From: Methyloglobulus sp.
GTDB lineage: Bacteria; Pseudomonadota; Gammaproteobacteria; Methylococcales; Methylomonadaceae
Direction: 5' to 3'
Assembly (NCBI GenBank): GCA_013141505.1
Contig: JABFQX010000045.1
Span: 1 to 58,493 of the forward strand
Length of the DNA stretch: 58,493 nucleotides
Below are positions 26,193 to 34,756 of the stretch, one piece after another; position 1 is the stretch's first letter, and each line of letters opens with the position of its first letter. A program made the position numbers and the translations under genes. Under the pieces are notes generated by a model. It had not been told where the DNA came from, ran no database searches, and saw only the letters and a list, made by a program, of their open reading frames with translations.

Positions 26193-26971
26193 GCAGTTTT
26201 TCTACGCGCCCAGTAAAACATGGCTGCGCCGATAATAATCATTGGAGTAGACAGGATCTGTCCCATCGTCACCCAATCCAGTGCGAGATAACCGAGGTGG
26301 GCATCGGGCATACGATAGAATTCGACAAAAAAGCGAAAACAGCCATAGCAAAATAAAACCAAACCGGTTGCTGCCATAGTCGGCCTGGGCTTTTTGGTAT
26401 ATGTCCAGAGGATAACAAACAACACTACCCCTTCCAAGAAAGCTTCGTAAAGCTGGGAAGGATGGCGCGGCAGTCCGCCGCCATTCGGGAAAATCATGCC
26501 CCACGGCACATCGGTCGTTCGCCCCCATAATTCGGAATTAATGAAATTACCGATTCGCCCCGCACCTAAACCAATCGGGCACAGAGGCGCAATAATGTCA
26601 GTCAATTGCAACATAGTGCAATTCTGCTTTTTGCCGAACAGCCACATGGCAACAAAAACACCCAAAATGCCACCGTGGAATGACATGCCGCCCTGCCATA
26701 TCTTGAACAGGATAGAGGGATTGCTTATGAACGCACTAAAATTATAAAACAAGACATAACCAATCCTGCCACCCAAAATAGCACCCATCGCACCATAAGT
26801 GACCAAATCTTCTATGGCTCCTGGTTTGATCGGGGACCACGGTTGCTGCGCCCGTTTTTGCCCCAAAATCCAAACCGCCGCAAAACCGACCAGATACATA
26901 AGTCCATACCAGTGGACTTTAATCGGGCCAATGGCAATCAATATGGGATCAATTTGAGGATAGGTTAACAT
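26189..26971 (-). CDS. lgt: prolipoprotein diacylglyceryl transferase
   Basis: Lgt transfers diacylglycerol to the lipobox Cys of lipoproteins in the inner membrane. It has seven hydrophobic helices, with [11 protein letters not shown] near the start, [15 protein letters not shown] and the signature [14 protein letters not shown]. The ATG at 26971 ([11 protein letters not shown]) is preferred over a TTG seven codons upstream because it matches the family N-terminus. It overlaps thyA by 4 bp. Lipoproteins in this window (8332, 11835, 56119) are predicted clients. Confidence 0.95.
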   Translation of the reverse strand: MLTYPQIDPILIAIGPIKVHWYGLMYLVGFAAVWILGQKRAQQPWSPIKPGAIEDLVTYGAMGAILGGRIGYVLFYNFSAFISNPSILFKIWQGGMSFHGGILGVFVAMWLFGKKQNCTMLQLTDIIAPLCPIGLGAGRIGNFINSELWGRTTDVPWGMIFPNGGGLPRHPSQLYEAFLEGVVLFVILWTYTKKPRPTMAATGLVLFCYGCFRFFVEFYRMPDAHLGYLALDWVTMGQILSTPMIIIGAAMFYWARRKTA

Positions 26972-27079
26972 GACGGATACGACTTTAAACAAGCGGTCAT
27001 TATAGCTTAAATGGGGCAGATGGTTTTAACCGATAGCGGGCAAGTTAAGTATTTTTAGGTTTATTTGCTTTGGCTAAAA

Positions 27080-27772
27080 TCATTTTTTTACGAAAATCAA
27101 GTCCCATACACCATGCCCAAGACGTAAACCGCGTTGTTCAAATTTGGTTAGGGGACGATAGGCGGGGCTTTCGCAATATGTATTGATAGGGCTGGTATTG
27201 GTAAACCGGACATCTGCCGATAAGACTTCCAACATGGCTTTGGCGTAGTGTTCCCAGTCCGTTGCGGCATGAAAATAGCCTCCCGACTGCAGTTTTTTTG
27301 CCAATAAATCGGCAAAGCTGCTTTGAACGATGCGGCGTTTATGGTGTTTTCTTTTGTGCCAAGGATCAGGGAAAAACAGGTGAACGGCAGCCAAGCTGTT
27401 ATCTGCAATGTTGTTCACCAAGACTTCTATGGCATCATGGCAATAAGCCCTGACATTAGTCAGGCCTTGCTGCTCTAACTGGATGATTAAATGACCAACA
27501 CCGGGGCGGTGAACTTCAATGCCTATATAGTCCTTATCAGGGTTTGCGGCAGCCAACTTAGCGAGACATTCACCATTGCCAAAACCGATTTCAACCGTTA
27601 AAGGCGCAACACGACCAAAAACTTCGGACACATCCATCGGCCTTGATGGATCGAGGCAGTATTTATCCCAAAAGCTATCCAAAGCAAATTGCTGACCCTG
27701 GGTTAGACGGCCCTGCCGAAGGATAAAGCTGCGGATTTTTCTAATTGGGGCTTGTTCGATTTTTTCTGGCAT
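27080..27772 (-). CDS. trmB: tRNA (guanine-N7-)-methyltransferase
   Basis: TrmB makes m7G46 in tRNAs using S-adenosylmethionine. It has RSFILRQGRLTQGQ, the SAM motif VEIGFGNGECL, IGIEVHRPGVG, FFPDPWHKRKHHKRRIV and a C-terminal TKFEQRGLRLGH. The ATG at 27772 (MPEKIEQ) is preferred to a TTG three codons upstream. The gene stands alone. Confidence 0.95.
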   Translation of the reverse strand: MPEKIEQAPIRKIRSFILRQGRLTQGQQFALDSFWDKYCLDPSRPMDVSEVFGRVAPLTVEIGFGNGECLAKLAAANPDKDYIGIEVHRPGVGHLIIQLEQQGLTNVRAYCHDAIEVLVNNIADNSLAAVHLFFPDPWHKRKHHKRRIVQSSFADLLAKKLQSGGYFHAATDWEHYAKAMLEVLSADVRFTNTSPINTYCESPAYRPLTKFEQRGLRLGHGVWDLIFVKK

Positions 27773-28031
27773 TACGTACAAAATGGGATGCGTTTTTACA
27801 CATCAGGATGTTGATTTAGATTGTCTATGTAAAAATTGTTCGACATTATATTTTAGTTTACTTTTTTTGGTACGCGGCATCTATCGCCAACGCATAAAAA
27901 TATTTTTCCCATAAATGAACCTTGAACTTTATTTTTGAGATAAACGTTTAGCAAGGAGAGGTTTTGAATTTTGTTTCCTGCTGAGAGTAGAAGTTTTAAA
28001 AACCTAAAATACATATTTTCCTGGAGGAAAA

Positions 28032-28412
28032 ATGAACAAAAAAACCACATTGGGTACGATTATTTTAAGCGTGGCTGCATTTGTTGAACCGGCAATGGCA
28101 AAAAGCGTGACTTTAATACCCGTAACATGCAGTGACGGCACCCCAACGGCGGCCGTCTTCCAAAAACAAGGTTCTTTATTGAGCAATATTGGTTTCAATG
28201 GCGGCAATGTCGGACCTTTAAGATTTTGGCATACGACCATCACAGATAATGATGCCGTCACATTGCTCAATTATAACGGCACCTTCGCGCAATCTGCGCC
28301 CCAAATCTTGTTGGCGAGCACTAAATTGCCCAAAGGCGTACACGTCATTAAATACCATGCAGAAGCGGATACTGGCGCTGTGTGCGATTTTCAAACCGTT
28401 ACAAAAGTTTAA
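28032..28412 (+). CDS. secreted hypothetical protein
   Basis: This 126-aa protein has a signal peptide (MNKKTTLGTIILSVAAFVEPAMA). The mature domain of about 100 residues has two Cys (VTCSDG and AVCDFQ) that probably form a disulfide. A GGAGGAAAA ribosome binding site lies directly before the ATG. No family is recognised. It lies just outside the duplicated thiG end that marks the left border of the PQQ dehydrogenase block, so it is probably not part of that operon. Confidence 0.65.
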   Translation: MNKKTTLGTIILSVAAFVEPAMAKSVTLIPVTCSDGTPTAAVFQKQGSLLSNIGFNGGNVGPLRFWHTTITDNDAVTLLNYNGTFAQSAPQILLASTKLPKGVHVIKYHAEADTGAVCDFQTVTKV

Positions 28413-28437
28413 AACCTTAGAGATATATCCTAAAAAG

Positions 28438-28475
28438 TTATTTGGCGCATAGCGAATGCCTAATGCGCCAAATAA
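28438..28475. terminator. 13-bp perfect hairpin, T-run on the minus strand
   Basis: TTATTTGGCGCAT (28438-28450) and ATGCGCCAAATAA (28463-28475) pair perfectly. On the minus strand the stem is followed by AACTTTTTAGG, so it works best as a terminator for minus-strand transcription. It lies right behind the thiG remnant and may be the ancestral terminator of thiG. It could also end the plus-strand gene at 28032. Confidence 0.7.
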
Positions 28476-28490
28476 CTTGAGATTTGCAGA

Positions 28491-28568
28491 TTAAAAAAAC
28501 AAGCCTTCAATCCGCAATGAAACCGATGCAAACCGCTTCCTCGGCATCCTTCCAACAATAAAAGCTTC
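28491..28568 (-). pseudogene. remnant of the thiG 3' end
   Basis: The minus strand encodes [15 protein letters not shown], then VSLRIEGLFF and a stop. Intact thiSG at 32606 ends with [15 protein letters not shown] and [10 protein letters not shown]. Thus 19 of 25 residues match, and 58 of 75 bases by hand alignment. Similarity stops sharply at the Glu codon. The copy is in the same orientation as thiSG, 4.1 kb away, and the whole PQQ dehydrogenase operon lies between. It is too short to be functional. Confidence 0.88.
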
Positions 28569-28621
28569 CTATTCTGATTTTTTGCTTCTGACTATATTTG
28601 ACGGCTCACATACCATTTTTT

Positions 28622-28648
28622 TTTAAAAAAAACAATGTTTTTTTTAAA
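28622..28648. promoter_or_regulatory. 27-bp AT-rich palindrome next to the promoter
   Basis: TTTAAAAAAAACA (28622-28634) and TGTTTTTTTTAAA (28636-28648) are perfect inverted repeats around one base. The right arm ends four bases before the -35 hexamer of the PQQ dehydrogenase promoter, a position where an activator or repressor could bind. No known operator consensus is recognised. Confidence 0.55.
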
Positions 28649-28652
28649 GTGC

Positions 28653-28682
28653 TTGATAAAAAATTTTATTGCGCTCTATAAT
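28653..28682 (+). promoter_or_regulatory. sigma-70-type promoter of the PQQ dehydrogenase operon
   Basis: TTGATA (28653-28658) and TATAAT (28677-28682) are separated by 18 bases. The -10 box is a perfect consensus and the -35 box differs at one or two positions. Transcription would start near 28689, leaving a leader of about 130 bases before the ATG at 28821. Confidence 0.65.
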
Positions 28683-28820
28683 TTAGTAACTGCCTAATTT
28701 AACAGGATTATTTAATATATGTTTAATTTTTGCAGTGGAGGTTTATGTTGCAGGCTTACGGGCTAATCCCTTGCGGTATGTTTGCAATGCTTATTATTTC
28801 AATTCTTGAGGAGGCCATAT

Positions 28821-30686
28821 ATGACAATCACAAATATGCTCAGTCGCTATGACGAGCCAATTCGTCGCTCAAGTATGCGACCAATTTCAGCCCACACCAA
28901 CTTAATGATAGCTATGTTACTTGGGGGGGCTATATCCGCCACCACTGAAGCAGCGGTTATACCAGAATTCGGCGCAGCGGCCGGACAACAATGGACGACT
29001 GCCGGCGGTACGCTACAAGGCACTCGTTTTAGCAGTCTCAATCAAATTAATACTAATAATGTCAAAGGTTTAAAAGAAGAGTTTTCTTTGAAAACTGAAG
29101 TAAGCGGGCGTTTCATGGGCGAACCTTTAGTGGTCGGCAGGATGCTCTTTGCCGTCACTGGATTTCCGAATAGGCTTATCGCTTACGATCTCGGTAATAA
29201 GGGCGCAATAAAATGGACTTACGCGCCAAGCGTGAACGAATATTCCAAGGGGGCAAATTGTTGTGGCGGCATCAACCGTGGAGCAGCCTATGCTGAGGCG
29301 TTCACCGATGAAAACGGTGTTCTCCAGCCGCCCCGGGTAGTTTTCAACTTGCTCGACAATACCGTGGTGGCCATTAATGCCAACACCGGCAAACTTATTT
29401 GGAAAAATAACCTAGCAGACCCGCACACGGGCATTACGATGACCGTGGCTCCTATTATTACGCCTACCAAGACAGCTGCAGGCAGTGTTGTCGGCGGCAA
29501 AGTAATCACAGCCTCTTCTAGCGGTGAAATGGGGGTTAGAGGGTGGATTCAGGCACTTGATCTCAAGACAGGTTTGCACTTGTGGCGTGCCTATAATACG
29601 GGTTCGGATAAAGATGTGATGATCACCGGGAACACCAAGAATTTTTACCCGAAAGATCAAGGCAAAGACCTGGGGCTTAAGAGCTGGCCAAACGAAAGGG
29701 CTGCGTTGTTGGGCGGCAGTTCTGCCTGGGCTTATTTAACTTACGACCCCGATCTAAATTTACTGTTTTATGGCACCAGTCAGCCTGGCGTCTGGAATGC
29801 AGACATGCGTCCAGGTGCAAATAAGTGGGGTTCCGCTATATTCGCCAGAAACCCTGATAATGGCGAGGCGAAGTGGATCTATCAAGTTGTCGAGCATGAT
29901 AGCTGGGATTACGATGCCGGCAGTGAGAACATCGCGGTAGACATGAAGCTGAGCCCTACCGATCAAAATGCCCGTAAATTATTGATCCATTTAAACAAAA
30001 ATGGGCTTGCCTATACCTTTGACCGAGGAACTGGTGAAATTTTGACGGCCAAGCAGTTTGCCAATAACGTGAATTGGGCAACGGCTGATAAATTCGATCT
30101 TACTACCGGCACACAAGCTGTTCGGGATGATATGCGTATCCATCAAGATAAAGAACCCAAAAGAATCTGTCCATCGGTATTGGGTGGAAAGGGATGGGAG
30201 CCTGGGGCATTTTCACCGAAAACTCAATCGTTTTACATGCCCACTTTCAATTTCTGCAGCACGATGGATGCATTGAAGGCGGAATTCATCTCCGGTGCGC
30301 CTTACATGGGAGCCAGTTACGACATCACGCCTGACCTGAGCACAGGGTTGCCATTTAAATCCAGCGAACTAATCGCTTGGGACGCCATTAAAGGCGAAAG
30401 GAAATGGACGGTATCTGAACCGGCGATGATCTACGCGGGTGTCCTGGCTACGGCTGGAGATGTGGTTTTTTACACCACCCAAGCACCGTCATTTAAAGCA
30501 ATCAATGCCAATACTGGCGCAGCCTTGTGGAACACCCCGCTGACATGTAACGTCGTTGGCAACCCGATCAGCTTCCAAGGCCCAGACGGCAAGCAGCGCG
30601 TTGCTGTCTTCAGTGATGATTCCTGCGCTAACGGCAAAGCCTTGGTCAGTGGCGGTGGTCGAGTTCATGTCTACAAACTCCCTTGA
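28821..30686 (+). CDS. PQQ-dependent alcohol dehydrogenase, lanthanide type (XoxF/MDH family, divergent)
   Basis: This is a periplasmic eight-bladed quinoprotein of 621 aa, counted from the ATG at 28821, which has GAGGAGG six bases upstream. The signal region ends near residue 45. Visible features are the adjacent Cys pair (147-148) in NCCGGINRG, metal ligand Glu236 in SGEMGVRG, and catalytic Asp363 in SWDYDAG. Asp365 completes the DYD motif that marks lanthanide-dependent enzymes; calcium MxaF has DYA. The Asn ligand of GTGNP is Gln321 (GTSQP). RPGDNKW is RPGANKW, and the usual HxDRNG is HLNKNG with Lys for Arg. It is therefore related to XoxF but atypical, and methanol may not be the main substrate. 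It heads an operon with J- and G-type partners. Confidence 0.9.
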   Translation: MTITNMLSRYDEPIRRSSMRPISAHTNLMIAMLLGGAISATTEAAVIPEFGAAAGQQWTTAGGTLQGTRFSSLNQINTNNVKGLKEEFSLKTEVSGRFMGEPLVVGRMLFAVTGFPNRLIAYDLGNKGAIKWTYAPSVNEYSKGANCCGGINRGAAYAEAFTDENGVLQPPRVVFNLLDNTVVAINANTGKLIWKNNLADPHTGITMTVAPIITPTKTAAGSVVGGKVITASSSGEMGVRGWIQALDLKTGLHLWRAYNTGSDKDVMITGNTKNFYPKDQGKDLGLKSWPNERAALLGGSSAWAYLTYDPDLNLLFYGTSQPGVWNADMRPGANKWGSAIFARNPDNGEAKWIYQVVEHDSWDYDAGSENIAVDMKLSPTDQNARKLLIHLNKNGLAYTFDRGTGEILTAKQFANNVNWATADKFDLTTGTQAVRDDMRIHQDKEPKRICPSVLGGKGWEPGAFSPKTQSFYMPTFNFCSTMDALKAEFISGAPYMGASYDITPDLSTGLPFKSSELIAWDAIKGERKWTVSEPAMIYAGVLATAGDVVFYTTQAPSFKAINANTGAALWNTPLTCNVVGNPISFQGPDGKQRVAVFSDDSCANGKALVSGGGRVHVYKLP

Positions 30687-30722
30687 ACCAAGTCTTTTTT
30701 CATGAACAAGGTTAAGTGCAAC

Positions 30723-31604
30723 ATGAACCCTCACACTCAGCTACGAACTCGAAAGCTATGCCTGTCGCTCACGGCTGTCCTGATGCTTAACGCGACGGTA
30801 GCGATAGCCAAAAATGAACTTCGCGTTTGTGCAGAGCCAGACAATCTTCCCTTTTCCAACCAAAACCAAGAAGGTTTCGAAAATAAGATTGCCGCGCTTC
30901 TAGCTGACGAATTGAAAGCGAAGCTCAGCTTCGCCTGGGAAAAGCAACGGCAAGGCTACATACGCAGTACCTTAGGGGCAAACCGCTGTGATGTTGTAAT
31001 GGGAGTGCCATTCGGTTATGAAAGAGTCCTGACCACATTGCCTTATTACCGTTCTGGTTATGTCTTTGTTACTGCCAAGAATCGTCACATAACGATCAAG
31101 TCTTTTGATGACCCTGTTCTTCGCACGCTAAAGATTGGCTTACATGCCATAGGCAATGATGGATCAAACTCGCCACCCGCCCATGCCTTGGCTCATCGGG
31201 GCATTGTAAATAATATCGTGGGTTATTCTATGTGGGGTGATTCGTCAGTGACAAATCCACAGGGTAAAGTCGTGGATGATGTTATGAAAGGTGAAATCGA
31301 TGTAGCCATTGTCTGGGGGCCATTCGGCGGGTATTTTGCCAAGAAATACGGCGATCTACTCACCGTGACACCGACCCCTCCCGATGCCCTGATGCCAAAG
31401 CAAAACTTTGCTTTTGATATCGCTATTGGAGTCAGAAAAGGTGAAGTGGCATTTGCAAAAAAACTGGAAAAAAGCCTCGAGCGGAAGCGTGACAAAATCC
31501 AAAAGATTTTGGCGGCTTACAACATACCGCTCATTGAACCACTTTCGGGTCCGGCTCCGTTCGACTCAAATGCGGCCGGGGCAACCCTTAACAATCATAA
31601 TTAA
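30723..31604 (+). CDS. MxaJ/XoxJ-like periplasmic solute-binding-type protein
   Basis: Proteins of this family (extracellular solute-binding family 3 fold) always accompany PQQ alcohol dehydrogenases and are thought to help activate the enzyme or load its metal or cofactor. The signal peptide is KLCLSLTAVLMLNATVAIA. Typical segments are RVCAEPDNLPFSNQNQEGFE, CDVVMGVPFGYERVLTTLPY and GEIDVAIVWGPFGGYFAKK. An in-frame ATG at 30702 would add seven residues. The ATG at 30723 is preferred because AAGG lies before it and the signal peptide then has a normal length. It follows the dehydrogenase by 36 bases. Confidence 0.88.
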   Translation: MNPHTQLRTRKLCLSLTAVLMLNATVAIAKNELRVCAEPDNLPFSNQNQEGFENKIAALLADELKAKLSFAWEKQRQGYIRSTLGANRCDVVMGVPFGYERVLTTLPYYRSGYVFVTAKNRHITIKSFDDPVLRTLKIGLHAIGNDGSNSPPAHALAHRGIVNNIVGYSMWGDSSVTNPQGKVVDDVMKGEIDVAIVWGPFGGYFAKKYGDLLTVTPTPPDALMPKQNFAFDIAIGVRKGEVAFAKKLEKSLERKRDKIQKILAAYNIPLIEPLSGPAPFDSNAAGATLNNHN

Positions 31605-31618
31605 GAGGAAAATCAAAC

Positions 31619-32038
31619 ATGCATACTTTATCGAAAATAGTTGGCACGTCATTTGGAATTCTCCTGTTCTCAGTAGGAATAAATGTTGCAATTGCGGCGA
31701 ATCCTATGCCGGATCCAATACAGACAACTAAACCTGATTGCTCCAGCACTAACTCAACCCCGGACATGGCTATCGAGGGACGACGGGCTTATATGCGTAT
31801 GAATTGTTATAGCTGTCACGGCATGAGTGCTCAGGGCGGAGCCATGGGGCCTACTCTTGTCGGAAAAGCGAATAGCGTTAGCGCGGTCAAGGGGGGGGAT
31901 GGCCACGGCATGCCAAGCTACAAAAACAATTTGTGCAGTAACGACATTAATAATTTAAGAGCTTACCTGAGTTTACTTGGCACAGGCACTGAGCCGAATT
32001 TTACCCATTGGTGGGAAAAAGGCGTACCTTCCAGATAG
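31619..32038 (+). CDS. periplasmic c-type cytochrome (MxaG/XoxG-like)
   Basis: This 139-aa protein has a signal peptide ending ...INVAIA, one haem-binding site CYSCH (residues 63-67) and a probable axial Met98 in GHGMPSYKNN. In the F-J-G gene order it should take electrons from the PQQ dehydrogenase. AGAGGA lies upstream of the ATG, and the start is 14 bases after the J-type gene. Two further Cys residues (about 41 and 106) may form a disulfide. No small MxaI subunit gene follows, consistent with an XoxF-type enzyme. Confidence 0.88.
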   Translation: MHTLSKIVGTSFGILLFSVGINVAIAANPMPDPIQTTKPDCSSTNSTPDMAIEGRRAYMRMNCYSCHGMSAQGGAMGPTLVGKANSVSAVKGGDGHGMPSYKNNLCSNDINNLRAYLSLLGTGTEPNFTHWWEKGVPSR

Positions 32039-32137
32039 GAGATTACGACTGAGATAGCAGTTTAAAAGCGGCTAAGGATTTTGACTACAAAAATCCATTT
32101 TACTAAACACGTTAATCTTTATTAGAGGAATTCCGAT

Positions 32138-32212
32138 ATGAAATGGGAAACACCAAGTTACACTGACCTTCGCTTTGGTTTCGAAGTGACGATGTATATC
32201 TATAACCGTTAA
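32138..32212 (+). CDS. pqqA: PQQ precursor peptide PqqA
   Basis: A 24-codon frame begins MKWETPSYTDLRFGFE and ends VTMYIYNR. PqqA peptides have a conserved Glu and Tyr separated by three residues, which are crosslinked and cut to make PQQ. Here they are Glu16 and Tyr20 in FEVTMY. AGAGGAA lies seven bases before the ATG. It lies 100 bases behind the cytochrome gene, at the end of the dehydrogenase operon. No pqqB, C, D or E follows, so the maturation genes must be elsewhere. Confidence 0.93.
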   Translation: MKWETPSYTDLRFGFEVTMYIYNR

Positions 32213-32231
32213 GTTCAAGCCATAACCTTGG

Positions 32232-32258
32232 CGGGGCCTTGTGTGATGCAAGGCTCCG
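32232..32258 (+). terminator. hairpin after pqqA (terminator or mRNA-stabilising)
   Basis: A 10-bp stem with one G-U pair: CGGGGCCTTG (32232-32241) and CAAGGCTCCG (32249-32258), loop of seven bases. No T-run follows. It lies 20 bases after the pqqA stop and may protect the short pqqA message or limit read-through. Confidence 0.65.
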
Positions 32259-32373
32259 TCATCAATGTAGATAAGTTTCGCATTAGGTAATGCTGGGAAG
32301 GAAACTGAATTTTTGATGCCCTTTTTGGGTACGCGACAGTTGTAACCTTCGACTTATCCCCAGCCGTCTGTCG

Positions 32374-32397
32374 ATAGACCCTCCTTGTTGGGTCTAT
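32374..32397. terminator. second hairpin behind pqqA
   Basis: ATAGACCC (32374-32381) pairs with GGGTCTAT (32390-32397). TCTTAATTTTAT follows on the plus strand, so it is a plausible terminator for the operon. The rest of 32398-32605 holds no gene or clear signal. Confidence 0.5.
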
Positions 32398-32605
32398 TCT
32401 TAATTTTATGCCCAGCAAGGGATTTAAACGTGTTGTGCAATTAACTCAACGCGATATCGTTACGCTTTTCATCTTCAATCTATTAGCCAGTACACTTCAA
32501 TATTTTTAGGTTTGACAGTCAATTATTTAACCTTACTGATACCATATAAAGTATTGATTTAAATTAGAAAAACCGTTTTATTAGCCATAATACGCCATTA
32601 AATTT

Positions 32606-33583
32606 TCAAAAAAACAACCCATCAATCGGCGATGAAGCCGAGGCAAAGCGTTTTCGCGGCATGCGCCCCGCCAGAAAAGCTTCCCGACCGGCTTCTATGC
32701 CTTTCTTCATGGCCGATGCCATCAGGATAGGATTTCTGGCTTCGGCAATGGCAGTATTCATCAATACACCCGCGCAACCCAATTCCATTGCAATCGCCGC
32801 ATCCGAAGCCGTGCCGACACCGGCATCCACGAGGATAGGCACTTTAGCATTTTCGACAATTGTTAGTATGTTATACGGATTTCGGATACCTAAGCCGGAA
32901 CCAATCGGCGCAGCCAAGGGCATAACGGCGACGCAACCAATGTCCTCCAGCCGTTTGGCGGCAATGGGATCGTCATTGGTGTACACCATGACATCAAACC
33001 CGTCTTTAACCAGCAGTTCAGCGGCGATAAAGGTTTGTGCGACATCTGGAAATAATGTCTTTTGATCGGCCAGCACTTCCAGCTTAACCAACTTGTGGCC
33101 GCCCAACAGTTCTCTTGCCAGCCGACATGTCCGCACTGCTTCCTCGGCAGTGTAACAACCGGCGGTATTGGGCAGGATAGTGTATTTATCCGGCGAAATG
33201 ACATCCAATAAATTCGGCTCGCCCGGATTTTGACCTATATTGGTGCGGCGTATTGCTACGGTAACGATTTCTGCACCACTGGCTTCAATGGCGAGACGGG
33301 TTTCTTCTAGATCTTTGTATTTTCCGGTGCCGACCAACAGCCGTGACTTATAGGCTTTTCCTGCAACGGTAAAGCTATCATCCTGACCACCGCCAATGGC
33401 GTGGACTATCTCCAGATGGTCGCCATTTTTCAGCGACTGGTTTTGATATTGGTCAAAAGGCAAGATTTCCTGATTAAGTTCTACGGCGATGCGTTTACCA
33501 CCTAATCCCATGCTTTCAACAATATCGGCAACCCGGTTATTTTCAGCCAACTCGCGGCTTTCGCCGTTAACGTATATGATCAT
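32606..33583 (-). CDS. thiG: fused sulfur carrier ThiS - thiazole synthase ThiG
   Basis: Residues 1-66 are ThiS ([12 protein letters not shown] ... EIVHAIGGG). Residues ~70-325 are ThiG, a TIM-barrel enzyme that makes thiazole phosphate for thiamine. Key ThiG segments are [55 protein letters not shown] and [17 protein letters not shown]. The ThiS Gly-Gly is internal here because of the fusion; such bifunctional proteins are known. It overlaps the DAHP synthase gene by 4 bp. Its last 25 codons are duplicated at 28491, across the PQQ dehydrogenase block. Confidence 0.95.
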   Translation of the reverse strand: MIIYVNGESRELAENNRVADIVESMGLGGKRIAVELNQEILPFDQYQNQSLKNGDHLEIVHAIGGGQDDSFTVAGKAYKSRLLVGTGKYKDLEETRLAIEASGAEIVTVAIRRTNIGQNPGEPNLLDVISPDKYTILPNTAGCYTAEEAVRTCRLARELLGGHKLVKLEVLADQKTLFPDVAQTFIAAELLVKDGFDVMVYTNDDPIAAKRLEDIGCVAVMPLAAPIGSGLGIRNPYNILTIVENAKVPILVDAGVGTASDAAIAMELGCAGVLMNTAIAEARNPILMASAMKKGIEAGREAFLAGRMPRKRFASASSPIDGLFF

Positions 33584-34647
33584 AATTGTGATTCCCGGCG
33601 TTTTTGCACAGCATTTGCCAAGTCATTCAAGAGCGGTAACGTATCTTCCCAACTCAAACAGGCATCGGTGATGCTTTGCCCATAGTTTAAAGGCTGGCCG
33701 TCAATGACATCTTGCCTACCCGCATGCAGGTGGCTTTCTATCATGGCTCCCATAATCCGATGATCGCCCGCCGCTATTTGAGCGGCAACATCTTCACCGA
33801 CAATAATCTGCCGATGGCATTGCTTGAGGCTGTTGGCATGGCTGAAGTCAATCATGATGTTGGGTTTAAGGTCAGCTTTTATCAAACCATCGGCAACCTG
33901 CTGGACATTGACAGCATCATAATTAGGCTGGATACCGCCCCGCAGGATAATGTGCACGTCTTCATTGCCGGTGGTGGAGAAAATCGCCGAATGTCCGGCT
34001 TTGGTCAGCGATAAAAAATGATGTGGACTCATCGCCGCACCTATCGCATCAATGGCTATTTTTATTGTACCGTCGGTGGAATTTTTAAAACCGATTGGGC
34101 AAGAAACCCCGGAAGCCAATTCCCTGTGTCCCTGGCTTTCAGTGGTACGTGCACCAATTGCCCCCCAGGAAATCAGGTCAGAAAGATATTGTGGCGTAAT
34201 TAAATCCAGGTACTCGGTAGCCGATGGCATTCCCATATCATTCAAGTCCAGCAATAATTGCCTGGCAACACGTAAGCCTTTGTTGATATTGAAACTGGAG
34301 TCGATGTCAGGGTCGTTAATCAAACCTTTCCAGCCTACGGTGGTACGGGGCTTCTCAAAATAAACCCGCATGACAATCATAAGATCGTCTTGCAACGCGT
34401 CTTTGGCGGCTTTTAGCCGAGCACCATACTCTTTTGCGGCATTCGGGTCATGAATGGAGCAAGGGCCGACGATTACCAGCAAGCGGTCGTCTTCACCGTT
34501 GAGAATTTTGTGGATTGCCTGTCTTGCTTCCAATGTTGTTTCTGCGGCTTTAGTGCTGAGCGGCAGTTCATCATGAACCTGGCTAGGTGCTATAACCTCC
34601 CTGATAGAGGAGATTCTCAGGTCGTCAGTTTTGTAAGATGTTTGCAT
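33580..34647 (-). CDS. aroG: 3-deoxy-7-phosphoheptulonate (DAHP) synthase, class I
   Basis: This is the first enzyme of the shikimate pathway, joining phosphoenolpyruvate and erythrose-4-phosphate. The 355-aa length and motifs [56 protein letters not shown] and MIDFSHANS fit the AroF/G/H type. The feedback isoform cannot be fixed from sequence alone. It is translationally coupled to thiSG by a 4-bp overlap. ATG at 34647 encodes [11 protein letters not shown]. Confidence 0.93.
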   Translation of the reverse strand: MQTSYKTDDLRISSIREVIAPSQVHDELPLSTKAAETTLEARQAIHKILNGEDDRLLVIVGPCSIHDPNAAKEYGARLKAAKDALQDDLMIVMRVYFEKPRTTVGWKGLINDPDIDSSFNINKGLRVARQLLLDLNDMGMPSATEYLDLITPQYLSDLISWGAIGARTTESQGHRELASGVSCPIGFKNSTDGTIKIAIDAIGAAMSPHHFLSLTKAGHSAIFSTTGNEDVHIILRGGIQPNYDAVNVQQVADGLIKADLKPNIMIDFSHANSLKQCHRQIIVGEDVAAQIAAGDHRIMGAMIESHLHAGRQDVIDGQPLNYGQSITDACLSWEDTLPLLNDLANAVQKRRESQL

Positions 34648-34756
34648 GTAGTGTTATTGACCAGGTTTTAAGTCACGGTTGTTTGCGGCGGTTATTTTAA
34701 CTGTTTTTACGGGTCGTTGTTAGCATTTGCCCGATTAAGGAAAACGGATAAGTGGG

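Noticed and set aside
32039-32137. Searched for an mxaI-like small subunit between the cytochrome and pqqA
   Set aside because: No suitable open frame with a signal peptide is present, which fits an XoxF-type rather than an MxaFI enzyme.
32500-32560. TTGACA followed by AT-rich sequence, promoter-like on the plus strand
   Set aside because: No good -10 box lies at 16-18 bases, and there is no plus-strand gene downstream to express.
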